In this document: piece by piece, positions 1 to 7,525 of the stretch
Position numbering within the stretch: position 1 is the first letter of the stretch
Layout: every line of letters starts with the position of its first letter
DNA from: a virus
Reading direction: 5' to 3' (one strand)
Virus record (IMG/VR): IMGVR_UViG_3300034109_000706
Span: 1 to 33,699 of that record
DNA length: 33,699 nt
Translations under genes and position numbers: made by a program
The notes under the pieces: model-generated
The model's database searches: none
What the model saw: only the letters and a program-made list of their open reading frames with translations
What the model was told of the DNA's origin: nothing

Positions 1-242
1 ATGAAAGATTTAATGACGATTTCCTTAACTATTCTAAAGTGAGGTTTAAGATTAAATCTAAATCAAATAACTCTAATGCAGTTGATATACGTGGGTTTAA
101 TCCTAAAGAAGAAGAGGTTATATTTAAATCAGGAACTAGCTTTAAAATAAATAACATTAAACAACATGAGTTTACTTATGAAACTAGATCAAATAAAAAC
201 AAACTCTGGAAAGGTTATGAAATTGAAATTGAAGAAGTCTAA
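1..242 (+). CDS. C-terminus of a phage head protein with ADP-ribosyltransferase-like end (partial)
   Basis: The reading frame is open from base 3 at the left edge, so this is the end of a longer gene; the GTG at 39 is only an internal codon. The visible tail contains NPKEEEVIF followed by a GTSFKI strand and an acidic YEIEIEEV end. That arrangement (a Glu-x-Glu motif, a hydrophobic strand, then a basic/acidic beta end) is typical of the last third of ADP-ribosyltransferase domains. Such domains are often fused to SPP1 gp7/Mu gp30-type minor head proteins, which would enter the cell with the DNA. The catalytic Glu pair would lie near bases 108-116. The head-morphogenesis part is outside the window, so the fusion is inferred. 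The family call is moderate because only about 80 residues are visible. Confidence 0.55.
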   Translation, partial: ERFNDDFLNYSKVRFKIKSKSNNSNAVDIRGFNPKEEEVIFKSGTSFKINNIKQHEFTYETRSNKNKLWKGYEIEIEEV

Positions 243-281
243 GTCTACTAGATTTGATTTTCCAATTGGGTTAATTAAAAG

Positions 282-680
282 ATGAACAACAACTACACTA
301 AACCATCATTAAGAGAACGTATTAAGTCACGCATTAAGAATAGTAATGTAGGTGGTACTGCATCTGGTAAATGGAGTGCTAGAAAGAGTCAGATGTTAGT
401 TAAACAATATGAACAATCTGGAGGTAGTTATAAAGGTAAGAAAAATAAGGAGCAGAAGTCCTTAGTGAAATGGGGTTCAGAAAGGTGGGCTACTAAATCT
501 GGCGAACCTAGTAGTAAAACTGGAGAACGTTATCTACCAAGTAAAGTAATAGATAAGTTATCTCCACAACAATATGCGGCAACTTCGCGCAGCAAAAGAT
601 CAGCTAATAAACAAGGTAAACAATACTCAAGTTACTCACCTAATTTAAATCGAGTTATGAGAAGTAGTGGTATTTATTAA
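282..680 (+). CDS. DUF5872-like basic protein
   Basis: This 132-residue, strongly basic protein has a half from about residue 60 onwards (LVKWGSERWATKSG, then GERYLPSKVIDKLSPQQYAA and a Lys/Arg/Ser-rich stretch) that matches, from memory, the DUF5872 family. That family is found in phages and large viruses and has no established biochemical role. The many Lys and Arg residues suggest nucleic-acid binding. The gene lies directly after the minor head gene and ends 4 bases into the convergent gene at 677-1480. The ATG at 282 is preceded only by an A-rich stretch and no clear Shine-Dalgarno sequence. An internal DNA-binding virion protein is possible but not shown. Confidence 0.75.
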   Translation: MNNNYTKPSLRERIKSRIKNSNVGGTASGKWSARKSQMLVKQYEQSGGSYKGKKNKEQKSLVKWGSERWATKSGEPSSKTGERYLPSKVIDKLSPQQYAATSRSKRSANKQGKQYSSYSPNLNRVMRSSGIY

Positions 681-1480
681 CTATTAACTAACTTACGAAA
701 ACACATATCTAACATAGGAATCATTTCAACTTCATAAGCTGATGTATTAGGTCTATATCTACCTTTACCTAACTTAACGTTAATTTTAGTTGGATTATTA
801 CCTGTAGTTGTTTTATAAGTATCGGCAACTAAATTAGCGAATCTGTGCATTGTGGATTTATCTGCAACAAAACCCTTACTCTTAATATAGTCACTTAAAA
901 TGACATATCCATTATGAGTTGTTAGTTCCGTAGTTACAGTTAACTCATTTAACATTACATCAAGATTAGGAAAGTTAGTTATTGTTGCATTTCTAAGTTG
1001 TTTATATTCTGTAGTTATATTAGATAATTCATCTACTTTATCGCTAAGTAACTTAAGTGAATTAAGTATGGCTTTATTATCATCATTAACAACAGCACCA
1101 GTTAAATCCTTAACCCAATTAACGAAACCATATTGAGCTAACTTACGATAAGTATTACGTGCAGTAACATTAGCAGCTTTAGATTCATACGAGTAATACT
1201 CAACAAACATAGTTACTGCAATTGAACTTACTATTTTTGCACCATTAATTCCTTCAACCCCCAGGTTAAAAGTCTTATCCCGTAAAGGTTCTAATGATTC
1301 TGGAACTGTTTTACCCCCAGCATCAGATAAGTTGTTAATAACCTCACGAATGGTACTTCTATCAACACCACATAATCGAGCCAATCCACTAATACTAACA
1401 CCAGCATCCCGTCCATCTGGAGTAATGTAAAACTCAACATCATTAATAACAGAGGGTTGTACAATAATTTTATCTGACAT
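677..1480 (-). CDS. Regulator-like protein with predicted N-terminal HTH (paralogue of 16072-16902)
   Basis: This 267-residue protein has an N-terminal block VEFYITPDGRDAGVSISGLARL followed by CGVDRSTIREVINNL, which looks like a helix-turn-helix (about residues 27-52). A middle segment with FVEYYSYES and ARNTYRKLAQYGFVNWV follows (about 95-125), then a separate C-terminal segment beginning YIKSKGFVADKSTMHRFANL. The same order is found in the protein at 16072-16902, so the two are paralogues. I remember similar proteins from cyanobacterial genomes and prophages, without proven function; an antirepressor or transcription regulator is an inference. The gene runs against the surrounding structural operon and has a good ribosome site (AAGGA) upstream of the ATG. 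Its upstream region carries a TATAAT box and a perfect inverted repeat. Confidence 0.8.
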   Translation of the reverse strand: MSDKIIVQPSVINDVEFYITPDGRDAGVSISGLARLCGVDRSTIREVINNLSDAGGKTVPESLEPLRDKTFNLGVEGINGAKIVSSIAVTMFVEYYSYESKAANVTARNTYRKLAQYGFVNWVKDLTGAVVNDDNKAILNSLKLLSDKVDELSNITTEYKQLRNATITNFPNLDVMLNELTVTTELTTHNGYVILSDYIKSKGFVADKSTMHRFANLVADTYKTTTGNNPTKINVKLGKGRYRPNTSAYEVEMIPMLDMCFRKLVNS

Positions 1481-1509
1481 GACTAATTCATCCTTAATTA
1501 ACTACACTT

Positions 1510-1553
1510 GACTTAGATACAAACTAACTAACTATCTAAGTCACCTCATTATA
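1510..1553 (-). promoter_or_regulatory. Candidate promoter -10 and palindromic operator for the 677-1480 gene
   Basis: On the reverse strand a TATAAT box (complement of 1548-1553) is followed within a few bases by a perfect 10-bp inverted repeat: GACTTAGATA at 1510-1519 and TATCTAAGTC at 1533-1542, separated by 13 bases. The half-site centres are about 23 bp apart, roughly two helical turns, which fits dimer binding at or just after the transcription start. I see no convincing -35 box. There is no T-run, so a terminator is less likely. Autoregulation by the downstream HTH-like protein is an inference. Confidence 0.5.
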
Positions 1554-1643
1554 ACTGATAAATAGTTAAAATACATAACATTCTCCTTTTTTCTTACAAG
1601 TTAAACATTTCCAATTATAATTAAGTAAACTACATTAATTAAT

Positions 1644-1949
1644 ATGGCATTTAAATTACCATCATTTAATCTACTTAGAAAAGCTGCTTCTAAACGTGTT
1701 CCTGGTGTTGCAGGATCTAAAGTTGGATCACTTGGTAATAATAGAACTGGAGTTACTAAAACCTATGCAACTAGAGGTGCTGCACGTAAAGCTAATCAAC
1801 TTGGACTATTAAGTAGACTTAAACCACGTCAACCTGTTAAACCACTTCAACCATCTCAACCTAAAGGACTTAGTAATCGAGCATTTGGAGCAAGTAGAAC
1901 ACCTAAAATTCGTGAATCATTTGGTAGTTACAACAAACGAGTTAAGTAA
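1644..1949 (+). CDS. Small basic protein of unknown function
   Basis: I do not recognise this 101-residue protein. It is very basic and rich in Lys, Arg, Ser, Gly and Pro, with few acidic residues. A Pro/Gln/Leu-rich linker (KPRQPVKPLQPSQPKGL, about residues 60-76) lies near the middle, and the protein is probably largely disordered. It starts the rightward unit after the divergent regulator gene and stops one base before the next gene. Its position beside virion genes and its charge resemble small DNA-associated or scaffold-like virion proteins, but nothing proves that. Confidence 0.65.
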   Translation: MAFKLPSFNLLRKAASKRVPGVAGSKVGSLGNNRTGVTKTYATRGAARKANQLGLLSRLKPRQPVKPLQPSQPKGLSNRAFGASRTPKIRESFGSYNKRVK

Positions 1950-1950
1950 T

Positions 1951-2733
1951 ATGACAATAACTAAGCAACAACTTATAGATAAATACAATGAAGTTTATGC
2001 AGCAGATAATGGTGTTAATAAGACCTTCGTTGAATTAACTAAAGATGAGAAGGTAGAAGCATTACTACAATTCGTAACTGCTATTAGTGGTGGATCTGGT
2101 GGTGACGCTAGTGCCACTAATCAAACAGCCGTTCAAGCTAATCCAGGAAGTGATGCAACAAAAGCAGTAGCAGTACAAGGTGTAACAGGGGGTAAATCTA
2201 TTCCAGTTACAGGTACATTTTTCCAAAATATTCAACCTGTCAGCATGACTGCTGCACCTGCGGGATTAGCTTACGCATCCTCAACCACAATTACTCGCGC
2301 TGCTAACACCACAACTTATACTGCTTCTGCACCAAACTTTGATGTTTATGGCGGTCTATTCCAACTTCAAAATATAGGCGAAGCTGGTAAAGGTATATTC
2401 CTTTCTTATTTTGAAATATCTCTCAATCTATCTTCTGTACCAGCAGGTATGACTTCTTTTGCGGTACACTTATACCCTACAGCACCTACAAATATTGCAG
2501 ATAATAGTATCTGGACAATTGGTTCTGACCCTGTTCTAGACCCTGTAGGTTTCAATGTACCTATGAGTTTAGCTAAAGGAGGGGGTAAGGTTGTTGGCGT
2601 TATTAGAGACTTAAATCAATTGTTTATTTTAACCAGTTCAAGTTTGTGGGGATATCTGGTTACTAACGGTGCAATTGTCCCGGCTGCTAACTCAGAAACA
2701 GGGACTATACGCGCTAGGAGTTTTGCACCATGA
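1951..2733 (+). CDS. Conserved phage virion beta-sandwich protein (decoration or fibre-associated)
   Basis: The preferred start is the ATG at 1951, directly after the stop of the previous gene. An in-frame start at 1885 would overlap that gene by 65 bases and has no other support. The product is 260 residues. After a short helical start comes a Gly/Ser/Ala linker with SATNQTAVQANPGSDATKA, a phrase typical of phage fibre and decoration proteins. A C-terminal domain of about 160 residues follows (FDVYGGLFQLQNIGEAGKG to SSSLWGYLVTNGAIVPAANS), which I recognise as a recurrent phage structural domain of unknown exact role. Its stop overlaps the next start (ATGA at 2730-2733), so the two are translationally coupled. 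It probably forms part of a surface module with the next two genes. Confidence 0.75.
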   Translation: MTITKQQLIDKYNEVYAADNGVNKTFVELTKDEKVEALLQFVTAISGGSGGDASATNQTAVQANPGSDATKAVAVQGVTGGKSIPVTGTFFQNIQPVSMTAAPAGLAYASSTTITRAANTTTYTASAPNFDVYGGLFQLQNIGEAGKGIFLSYFEISLNLSSVPAGMTSFAVHLYPTAPTNIADNSIWTIGSDPVLDPVGFNVPMSLAKGGGKVVGVIRDLNQLFILTSSSLWGYLVTNGAIVPAANSETGTIRARSFAP

Positions 2734-3569
2734 GAACTTCTACTAGAATGGTGGTGTTGGGTCGTTTTAAAGGTGTTCTTGATTTAATTCTGGCTATCGC
2801 CTCTGTCGCTTATGGATTAAGACGGCTTTCCAGGTTTTGGACTGGCGCAGCTATAAGAGTAATGAGAACTAGTGATAACTCAGAATTAGATATAGGTTTT
2901 ATTGGAGAGGATTTAGATGTAGTTACATTATTAGCATTTGTCGGTTCTGGCAGCGGCTTTGTTACCACTTGGTATGACCAATCAGGCAACGGGCGCAATG
3001 CCACGCAGACCACGGCAGGAAGCCAGCCGCAAATTGTGGTCAATGGGGTGGTGCAAACGCAAAACGAAAAGCCCGCAATCAGGTTGCAAACTTCACAGTT
3101 AGACATAACTGGGATTACGTCATTCACGAGCGGTTACGTTGGTGCTATCGCCTCTGTCGCGGCTGCTGATGATAACGCTCCCGTGGTTTTGTATTCAAGC
3201 GGCGCATTTCTTGGGTTTGGGAGTGGTGGTAGCCAGGTCAGATTTCGCAATCGAAATCCAGACCCAGCCTTTACGACCCCGCCCAGTCCGTACGCCGTCA
3301 GTAATCCCATCAATACCAATACGTTGATGTCTTACACGACCGATGGCGTTGCTAATATCAACAATTACCTTAACGGTGCGCTGGTATGGCAGGACACTTC
3401 GGCAGCGTCATTTAATCCTGTGATAGGCATTGGCGGAAATCATTCTGTTCAAACTATCACAAACGGCAAGGTGCAAGAGGTTGTGATTTTCAACACCACA
3501 TTCTCCACTACCGATCGCCAAACGCTTGAGCGCAATCAGGGATCTTATTACAACATCACAGTAGCTTGA
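2730..3569 (+). CDS. Lectin-like tail/surface protein (arabinofuranosidase-catalytic-type or LamG-like fold)
   Basis: The 279-residue product contains the signature TGAAIRVMRTSDNSELDIGF, then FVTTWYDQSGNGRNATQ (about residues 82-98). This resembles the domain usually named arabinofuranosidase B catalytic in phage tail proteins, a concanavalin-like jelly roll. Binding of host surface sugars is the likely role, and actual glycosidase activity is uncertain. Base composition jumps inside the gene. Up to about 2935 it looks like the AT-rich neighbourhood; from about 2940 to 3560 it is much richer in G+C (one row near 3001 is about 60%). This suggests a mosaic gene that received its distal part from a different source. 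It is coupled to the upstream gene by an ATGA overlap. A 17-bp direct repeat encoding AIASVA lies within it. Confidence 0.75.
   Translation: MRTSTRMVVLGRFKGVLDLILAIASVAYGLRRLSRFWTGAAIRVMRTSDNSELDIGFIGEDLDVVTLLAFVGSGSGFVTTWYDQSGNGRNATQTTAGSQPQIVVNGVVQTQNEKPAIRLQTSQLDITGITSFTSGYVGAIASVAAADDNAPVVLYSSGAFLGFGSGGSQVRFRNRNPDPAFTTPPSPYAVSNPINTNTLMSYTTDGVANINNYLNGALVWQDTSAASFNPVIGIGGNHSVQTITNGKVQEVVIFNTTFSTTDRQTLERNQGSYYNITVA
2793..3160 (+). repeat. 17-bp direct repeat pair inside the lectin-like gene
   Basis: GCTATCGCCTCTGTCGC occurs exactly at 2793-2809 and again at 3144-3160. Both copies are in the same reading frame and encode AIASVA. One copy lies in the AT-rich part of the gene and the other in the GC-rich part. 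Confidence 0.8.
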
Positions 3570-3600
3570 GGAAAATCATATTAGTGGATAATTAAAAACC

Positions 3601-4032
3601 ATGACAAAACAACAATGGCTGCTTTCTCAAATTGAACAATTCCCTGAACTATCTCCCAGGGAATTAACTTCATACCTCAACGATAAAGTATTAGTAGATA
3701 ATCCAGTGCCAATAGGACAAGTATCTGTGACAACTACCTTAGAGGAAGTATCTGCGGTGGTTGCTGACAATGAAGTATTAGCTATAGCTGAGAGTCCAGT
3801 CTATTTAAGGATATTAGATGCTATTGTCCAAAAAAGACCTGATTGGATTATTGGAAATTTAACTACTTTAAAACGTGGGGGTAAACTAACCCAAGCTCAC
3901 TTTGATGCCATCATAGCGTTACTTCAAAGGACTCAACCAGACCCTAGCTATCAAGAGCAAATATTGATAAGCCCTGCCGAGTTGGCAGGATATGGGGCTA
4001 TTTTAGTTGGTGATGTTGAGGAATTAATTTAA
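3601..4032 (+). CDS. Conserved phage protein accompanying tail/lectin genes
   Basis: This 143-residue protein has an N-terminus WLLSQIEQFPELSPRELTSYLNDKVLVDNP and a distal helix pair ending RTQPDPSYQEQIL. The layout resembles a recurrent phage hypothetical protein found next to fibre or lectin genes, in which a similar D-P-x-(Y/W)-x-x-Q-I motif occurs. The N-terminal and central segments are predicted helical. No enzymatic motif is visible. A purine-rich GAGGAAAA lies just after the stop of the previous gene, about 30 bases upstream, so the ribosome site is weak. A role in the virion surface or tail module is inferred from position only. Confidence 0.65.
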   Translation: MTKQQWLLSQIEQFPELSPRELTSYLNDKVLVDNPVPIGQVSVTTTLEEVSAVVADNEVLAIAESPVYLRILDAIVQKRPDWIIGNLTTLKRGGKLTQAHFDAIIALLQRTQPDPSYQEQILISPAELAGYGAILVGDVEELI

Positions 4033-4067
4033 TGTTATTATTAACTTAACCAATTACCGTAACAACT

Positions 4068-4421
4068 ATGTCTATCTCATCTTCATTCAACCGTGAGAAA
4101 CTAAATCCTACATTATCTAAAGCATTATCATTTACTGGTGCTATTGCTCAAGGTACAGGTGAATTTATTGTTGATATTAACTTAACTATTACTAAGGATG
4201 ATACAACTACAGTAGTTAAAACCGTTCAACGTATCGTTATTCCACTTAATATTCTCAATAACACATTAACTGTTATTCCTAAACAATATGTATTTCCAGG
4301 TAGTGCCACTACTTATTCTAGTGGTGGTACAACTCCATTATTAAGTGCTGGCACTATTGGTAATATAATTGATTTAAATACATTCTTAACTCAAGCTGGT
4401 GATACACCAGAAAACTCATGA
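4068..4421 (+). CDS. Unknown protein at the head-connector boundary
   Basis: I do not recognise this 117-residue protein. It is rich in Thr, Ser, Ile and Val, with beta-type alternation (GEFIVDINLTITKDDTTTVVKTVQRIVIPL) and little charge, so it is probably a beta-sheet structural protein. It opens the uninterrupted block of small genes leading to the tail tube. Its stop overlaps the start of the next gene by 4 bases (ATGA at 4418-4421). A decoration or connector role is possible. Confidence 0.6.
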   Translation: MSISSSFNREKLNPTLSKALSFTGAIAQGTGEFIVDINLTITKDDTTTVVKTVQRIVIPLNILNNTLTVIPKQYVFPGSATTYSSGGTTPLLSAGTIGNIIDLNTFLTQAGDTPENS

Positions 4422-4702
4422 ACTTAACAACTAAAGTAACTTTAATTCAACAATACATGGATCGTAATGGTAACATCTATCCAGCTAACTTACCTTATCT
4501 CTATGGTCAGTTACCAGAAGACATTAGAGATAATGGTGCTTATGTTAAATCACTTGAAACAGTTGAGATTACATTAGAACCATATCAAATGATTAACGTA
4601 GATGAAATAGATGCTGGTACTGCTAATCGTCCAGAGAGAGTTAAGAAGCAAGTAGTTAAACAACGTGACTTAATTGAGACAACTGAAATAACTAAGGTGT
4701 AA
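4418..4702 (+). CDS. Small unknown virion-module protein
   Basis: This 94-residue protein is coupled to the previous gene by an ATGA overlap. It contains MDRNGNIYPANLPYLYGQLPEDIRDNG, where the start YMDRNGNIYP looks like a short beta hairpin, and a charged C-terminus (ERVKKQVVKQRDLIETTEI). I recognise no family. Its place between the head-side gene and the connector genes suggests a small structural or assembly protein. Confidence 0.6.
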   Translation: MNLTTKVTLIQQYMDRNGNIYPANLPYLYGQLPEDIRDNGAYVKSLETVEITLEPYQMINVDEIDAGTANRPERVKKQVVKQRDLIETTEITKV

Positions 4703-4703
4703 T

Positions 4704-4973
4704 ATGTTCCTAATGACAGATATCAATAGGAGTGCTGTCATTAGAACAGCTAACTTCAAACGCGGTCGAGATAAAGTTAAGCGTAAGAAAAAAAAGGGAA
4801 TCAACTACAAAGAAACTAAAGATACAGTTAAAGTAGGTCAAAAGTTAGCATCAACTGGGACTAATATAAGTCGTGAACTTCGTGGTTGGCTCAAATTAGT
4901 AAATCGCACGAAAGATGACCTTCGACGACTTAATTTCCTCAGAGCAGCTAGAAAAATAGCTAAAGGTGAATAA
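4704..4973 (+). CDS. Small basic protein sharing an N-terminal tag with 14229-15002
   Basis: This 89-residue protein is very basic. The start at 4704 is chosen because its first residues, MFLMTDIN and then RGRDKVKRKKKKG, parallel those of the protein at 14229 (MFILNDVN, then RGRDRVKRKSRG). This points to a shared N-terminal segment. The rest is helical and Lys/Arg-rich (KVGQKLASTG, then RELRGWLKLVNRTKDDLRRL), compatible with nucleic-acid binding. An internal start at 4713 is possible. One base separates it from the upstream stop, and it ends directly at the next ATG. One copy of the dispersed GTAAGAAAAAA motif lies in its Lys run (4783-4793). Confidence 0.65.
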   Translation: MFLMTDINRSAVIRTANFKRGRDKVKRKKKKGINYKETKDTVKVGQKLASTGTNISRELRGWLKLVNRTKDDLRRLNFLRAARKIAKGE

Positions 4974-5564
4974 ATGACCTATACACCTATCTACTGCAAT
5001 AAGGAATCAATCGGGCGCAAATTGAAGGCGCGACTTAATATCAAACCAAGTCAATATCAATCTGCACCATATAGTAGTCTACCTAGTAATGAAGTTGATG
5101 ATGTTCTGGTTGATGAAGTTATCGAACAACAAGAGGAGTTCCTTAACTTAATACTCAATCAGATATATGAGTTACCGCTAATCAATAATCACTCAATACT
5201 AACTACTATTGTTGATGATCTAGTAATAGCGGAGTTACTGCGTATCCACTTCATAGGAACTGGAATGGCGCAACTAGGTGGTGATGTGGCGGGAACTAGT
5301 ACAGATACTAAGTTACACGCATACAGTCTACTGGCGATGTTAACTACTGGTCATAACATATACATTCCCGGTATGCCTCTAGTAGCAACTAATGTTGGAG
5401 TTGCACAACCTCAACCAATTAGATTAACAGGTGAAGTTAATAGAAGTAGTTATGACGATACTATAACTCGACTTGAAGTGTACGTTACAACTAGACCTAA
5501 GTTAGCAGCACTTCGTGATGTTGAGTTTATTAATGAAACAGGTAAAGGAGATATATACTGGTGA
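4974..5564 (+). CDS. Probable head-tail connector / adaptor protein
   Basis: The 196-residue product has a mainly helical N-terminal half (VDDVLVDEVIEQQEEFLNLI, then a helix with TIVDDLVIAELLRIHFIG). Its C-terminal half is beta-rich and ends RDVEFINETGKGDIYW. Multi-helix proteins of this length, placed shortly before the tail terminator and tail tube, are typical of gp6/Mu gp36-like connector proteins that close the head below the portal. The assignment rests on position and general layout, not on a recognised motif. Its stop TGA overlaps the GTG start of the next gene. Confidence 0.5.
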   Translation: MTYTPIYCNKESIGRKLKARLNIKPSQYQSAPYSSLPSNEVDDVLVDEVIEQQEEFLNLILNQIYELPLINNHSILTTIVDDLVIAELLRIHFIGTGMAQLGGDVAGTSTDTKLHAYSLLAMLTTGHNIYIPGMPLVATNVGVAQPQPIRLTGEVNRSSYDDTITRLEVYVTTRPKLAALRDVEFINETGKGDIYW

Positions 5565-5788
5565 AGATAAACAGTGATAAGTTAACTGAGTTAAGTAATC
5601 AATTTAAAACGATGAGAGATTACACAGTTGGAGATCGTGATATTGCGCCACTTATATTAGATGAAGTTAGTTATCCAATTAAACTTAGAGTTAATCAAGG
5701 TATTCCTAACGTAGCGAAGTTATCTAGACCTACTACTAAATACGAAGAGTTAATTAAGTCTATAGTTAAGGTGTTGCTGAAACCATGA
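5561..5788 (+). CDS. Small probable head-closure or tail-completion protein
   Basis: This 75-residue protein starts with GTG at 5561, overlapping the previous stop (GTGA), and ends in an ATGA overlap with the next gene. Both junctions support it as a real coupled gene. The sequence is mixed charged (RDYTVGDRDIAPLILDEVSYPIKL) with a helical C-terminus. I recognise no family. Its position between the probable connector and the probable tail terminator suggests a role in joining head and tail. Confidence 0.55.
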   Translation: MKINSDKLTELSNQFKTMRDYTVGDRDIAPLILDEVSYPIKLRVNQGIPNVAKLSRPTTKYEELIKSIVKVLLKP

Positions 5789-6234
5789 TTAATGAAGATT
5801 ACTTAACTGGACATATAGCTAACTATCTTAAACGTGAACTTAATAGACGTGCTAATGACGAAGGATTAACTGTACCTATTATTAATAGCTATCGTTTATA
5901 TGATGCGTTTAATGTACCTGTGCAAGACTTCCCACTAATTAAAGTATTTAGAACTAGTTCACAATACACTGTTAGTAATAAACGACTTAGCTCTATTCAA
6001 GTTCACTATTCATTAGTGTTACCTAATCTAGAGGTATTATTACCTTATTTAAATTGGGTTGATTATAATATTAATGAGGTACTTAGTTTTGCATTACATG
6101 ATATAACTGTATTTATAGAACCAACTTCTAAACGTTGCGAATACAGAACATTAATGAATGAGTTAGGAACTCCTATTTATAGTTTCCTCCGTTTCTCCTT
6201 CAACGTAACAGAAGGTCAACCTACTATTTGTTAA
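5785..6234 (+). CDS. Probable tail terminator / tail completion protein
   Basis: This 149-residue protein has an N-terminal helix (GHIANYLKRELNRRANDEG) followed by beta strands and a central segment LVLPNLEVLLPYLNWVDYNINEVL. It lies immediately before the probable tail tube gene. In siphovirus tail operons this slot (lambda gpU/gpZ equivalents) is the tail terminator, which stops tail polymerisation and docks to the head. Length and alpha/beta character fit, but I see no diagnostic motif, so the name rests on synteny. It overlaps the upstream gene by ATGA. Confidence 0.5.
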   Translation: MINEDYLTGHIANYLKRELNRRANDEGLTVPIINSYRLYDAFNVPVQDFPLIKVFRTSSQYTVSNKRLSSIQVHYSLVLPNLEVLLPYLNWVDYNINEVLSFALHDITVFIEPTSKRCEYRTLMNELGTPIYSFLRFSFNVTEGQPTIC

Positions 6235-6244
6235 GGCTACAATT

Positions 6245-7036
6245 ATGACAATCGGTAAATTATACGACACTATTAAAGGCGTTGCTAATTTAAAGTTAAC
6301 TCGTCTATCTGATGGTGCATTATTACATCTACCTACTCCAACTGGATTTGTAATTGATAACGGTATTGAAGAAAAGATTCAAACAACTCAAAATAACCAG
6401 GGTGAAATGACTCGTTCTGGTAGTTACATTACTGGACGTATGCCAGTTCTGCGAGTTGTCTATTCCTATATGCAACCAGAGATCCTGCAATTTAAAATTG
6501 GCAATCAATTTGATGCTAAGACTGGCACATTAGATGTAGTTAAGAGTTATCAAGTAACTCAGAATAACTATGCGGCAGTTACAACTGGTTTTCTAGGTTA
6601 TGGTGTTGCACTTAACGCTCCTAGTAAAGCATCTGTTCAACGTAATAATCTCTCAGTTCAATTAACTCAAGTTAGTATTGCGAGTTTTAGTGCAACTACA
6701 GATGATACATTTGCAGTTGGAGCATCTCTCAATGTTAAGTTCTCTAATAATCTCGTTACCGCAAATGAAACAGTTAGTTTAACTACAACTGAAACATTTA
6801 CTGGAACTGGTATTAGTGATAACGTAGTTGGCGCACATAAAGTTAGTGCATTACTAATTACGAAGGCTAATAAAGTAATTCACTTTAAATGTGATAACGT
6901 AACACCTAGTTACACGGGATCTACACTTGATCCGAAGGCAGATGCAATTGAAATACCATTCTTCATTAATGATGTTCCAGGTGTCTGTTTCCCTTATGAA
7001 TGGAATTATGTACCTATTCAAGTTGGTTGTAACTAA
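6245..7036 (+). CDS. Probable major tail tube protein
   Basis: The 263-residue product is Thr/Val/Asn-rich and beta-type (GNQFDAKTGTLDVVKSYQV, then FSATTDDTFAVGASLNVKF). It precedes the frameshifted chaperone pair and the tape-measure gene, which is the canonical place of the major tail protein in siphoviruses. The length is in the normal range of 200-300 residues. Hundreds of copies would form the tube around the tape measure. No tail sheath gene lies next to it, which supports a non-contractile tail. A clear ribosome site is lacking (AAGGCTACAATT before the ATG). Confidence 0.65.
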   Translation: MTIGKLYDTIKGVANLKLTRLSDGALLHLPTPTGFVIDNGIEEKIQTTQNNQGEMTRSGSYITGRMPVLRVVYSYMQPEILQFKIGNQFDAKTGTLDVVKSYQVTQNNYAAVTTGFLGYGVALNAPSKASVQRNNLSVQLTQVSIASFSATTDDTFAVGASLNVKFSNNLVTANETVSLTTTETFTGTGISDNVVGAHKVSALLITKANKVIHFKCDNVTPSYTGSTLDPKADAIEIPFFINDVPGVCFPYEWNYVPIQVGCN

Positions 7037-7054
7037 TTAATGTAATAATAGTAG

Positions 7055-7525
7055 ATGAATAATCTACTATTTAAATCTATGAATAACTTTGATATAACAT
7101 ACAGTGACGGAACTATAGATACAGTTAAGCGTGTAACTCGCACTAAGTTAAAGGACTTAATTGTACTACAACAGAAACTCCTCTACTTTTTTCTTACTCA
7201 TAATGCTAATGTCGGGGCTTGTGTTGCTGATGATGCGTGTTGGAGTGTAATTGAAACTACATCTAAATTACTAGCAGTAGTTGGAGATGGAGCAGTCAAG
7301 TTAGAGTTACTTGAGGATAATTTAGAACAGTTAAGTAATATATTCTTCACTACATCTACACCTGAAGAAATAGCTCAATACACTAATATCGGTAAGATGA
7401 TTGAAGCTGAAACATGGTACAAGCCATCTCTCATCAGTCAGTTACATCAACTTAATTATCGAGGAGATAGTGGTGAAGCAATAAAAAAAATGACACAGGA
7501 ACAACCAGAAGTTCCTACGCTATAG
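7055..7525 (+). CDS. Tail assembly chaperone, short form (gpG-like)
   Basis: The 156-residue product is helical and acidic and sits between the tail tube and tape-measure genes, the usual place of gpG-like tail-assembly chaperones. These proteins bind the tape measure during tail assembly and are absent from the finished virion. Near its end the codons read ATA AAA AAA ATG across an A8 run (7483-7490). Ribosomes that slip back by one base there would make the longer form ending at 7770. Without slippage translation stops at the TAG at 7523-7525. The annotation depends on synteny and the frameshift rather than on sequence motifs. Confidence 0.7.
   Translation: MNNLLFKSMNNFDITYSDGTIDTVKRVTRTKLKDLIVLQQKLLYFFLTHNANVGACVADDACWSVIETTSKLLAVVGDGAVKLELLEDNLEQLSNIFFTTSTPEEIAQYTNIGKMIEAETWYKPSLISQLHQLNYRGDSGEAIKKMTQEQPEVPTL

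Noticed and set aside
1-42. ATG at base 1 as a gene start
   Set aside because: That frame stops after 13 codons. The frame open from base 3 continues into the coding sequence to 242.
677-1480. Reading the regulator-like proteins as integrase or transposase
   Set aside because: No tyrosine recombinase, serine recombinase or DDE motifs are present, and no terminal inverted repeats or target duplications were seen around either copy.
1885-1950. Upstream start for the 1951-2733 gene
   Set aside because: It would overlap the previous gene by 65 bases. The ATG at 1951 directly follows that gene's stop.
3134-3327. Open frames on both strands within the GC-rich lectin segment
   Set aside because: They lie wholly inside a domain with clear homology in another frame and appear because GC-rich DNA has fewer stops.
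6245-7036. Contractile tail (myovirus) interpretation
   Set aside because: Only one tube-like gene precedes the chaperones. No sheath protein or baseplate wedge homologues are visible in the window.
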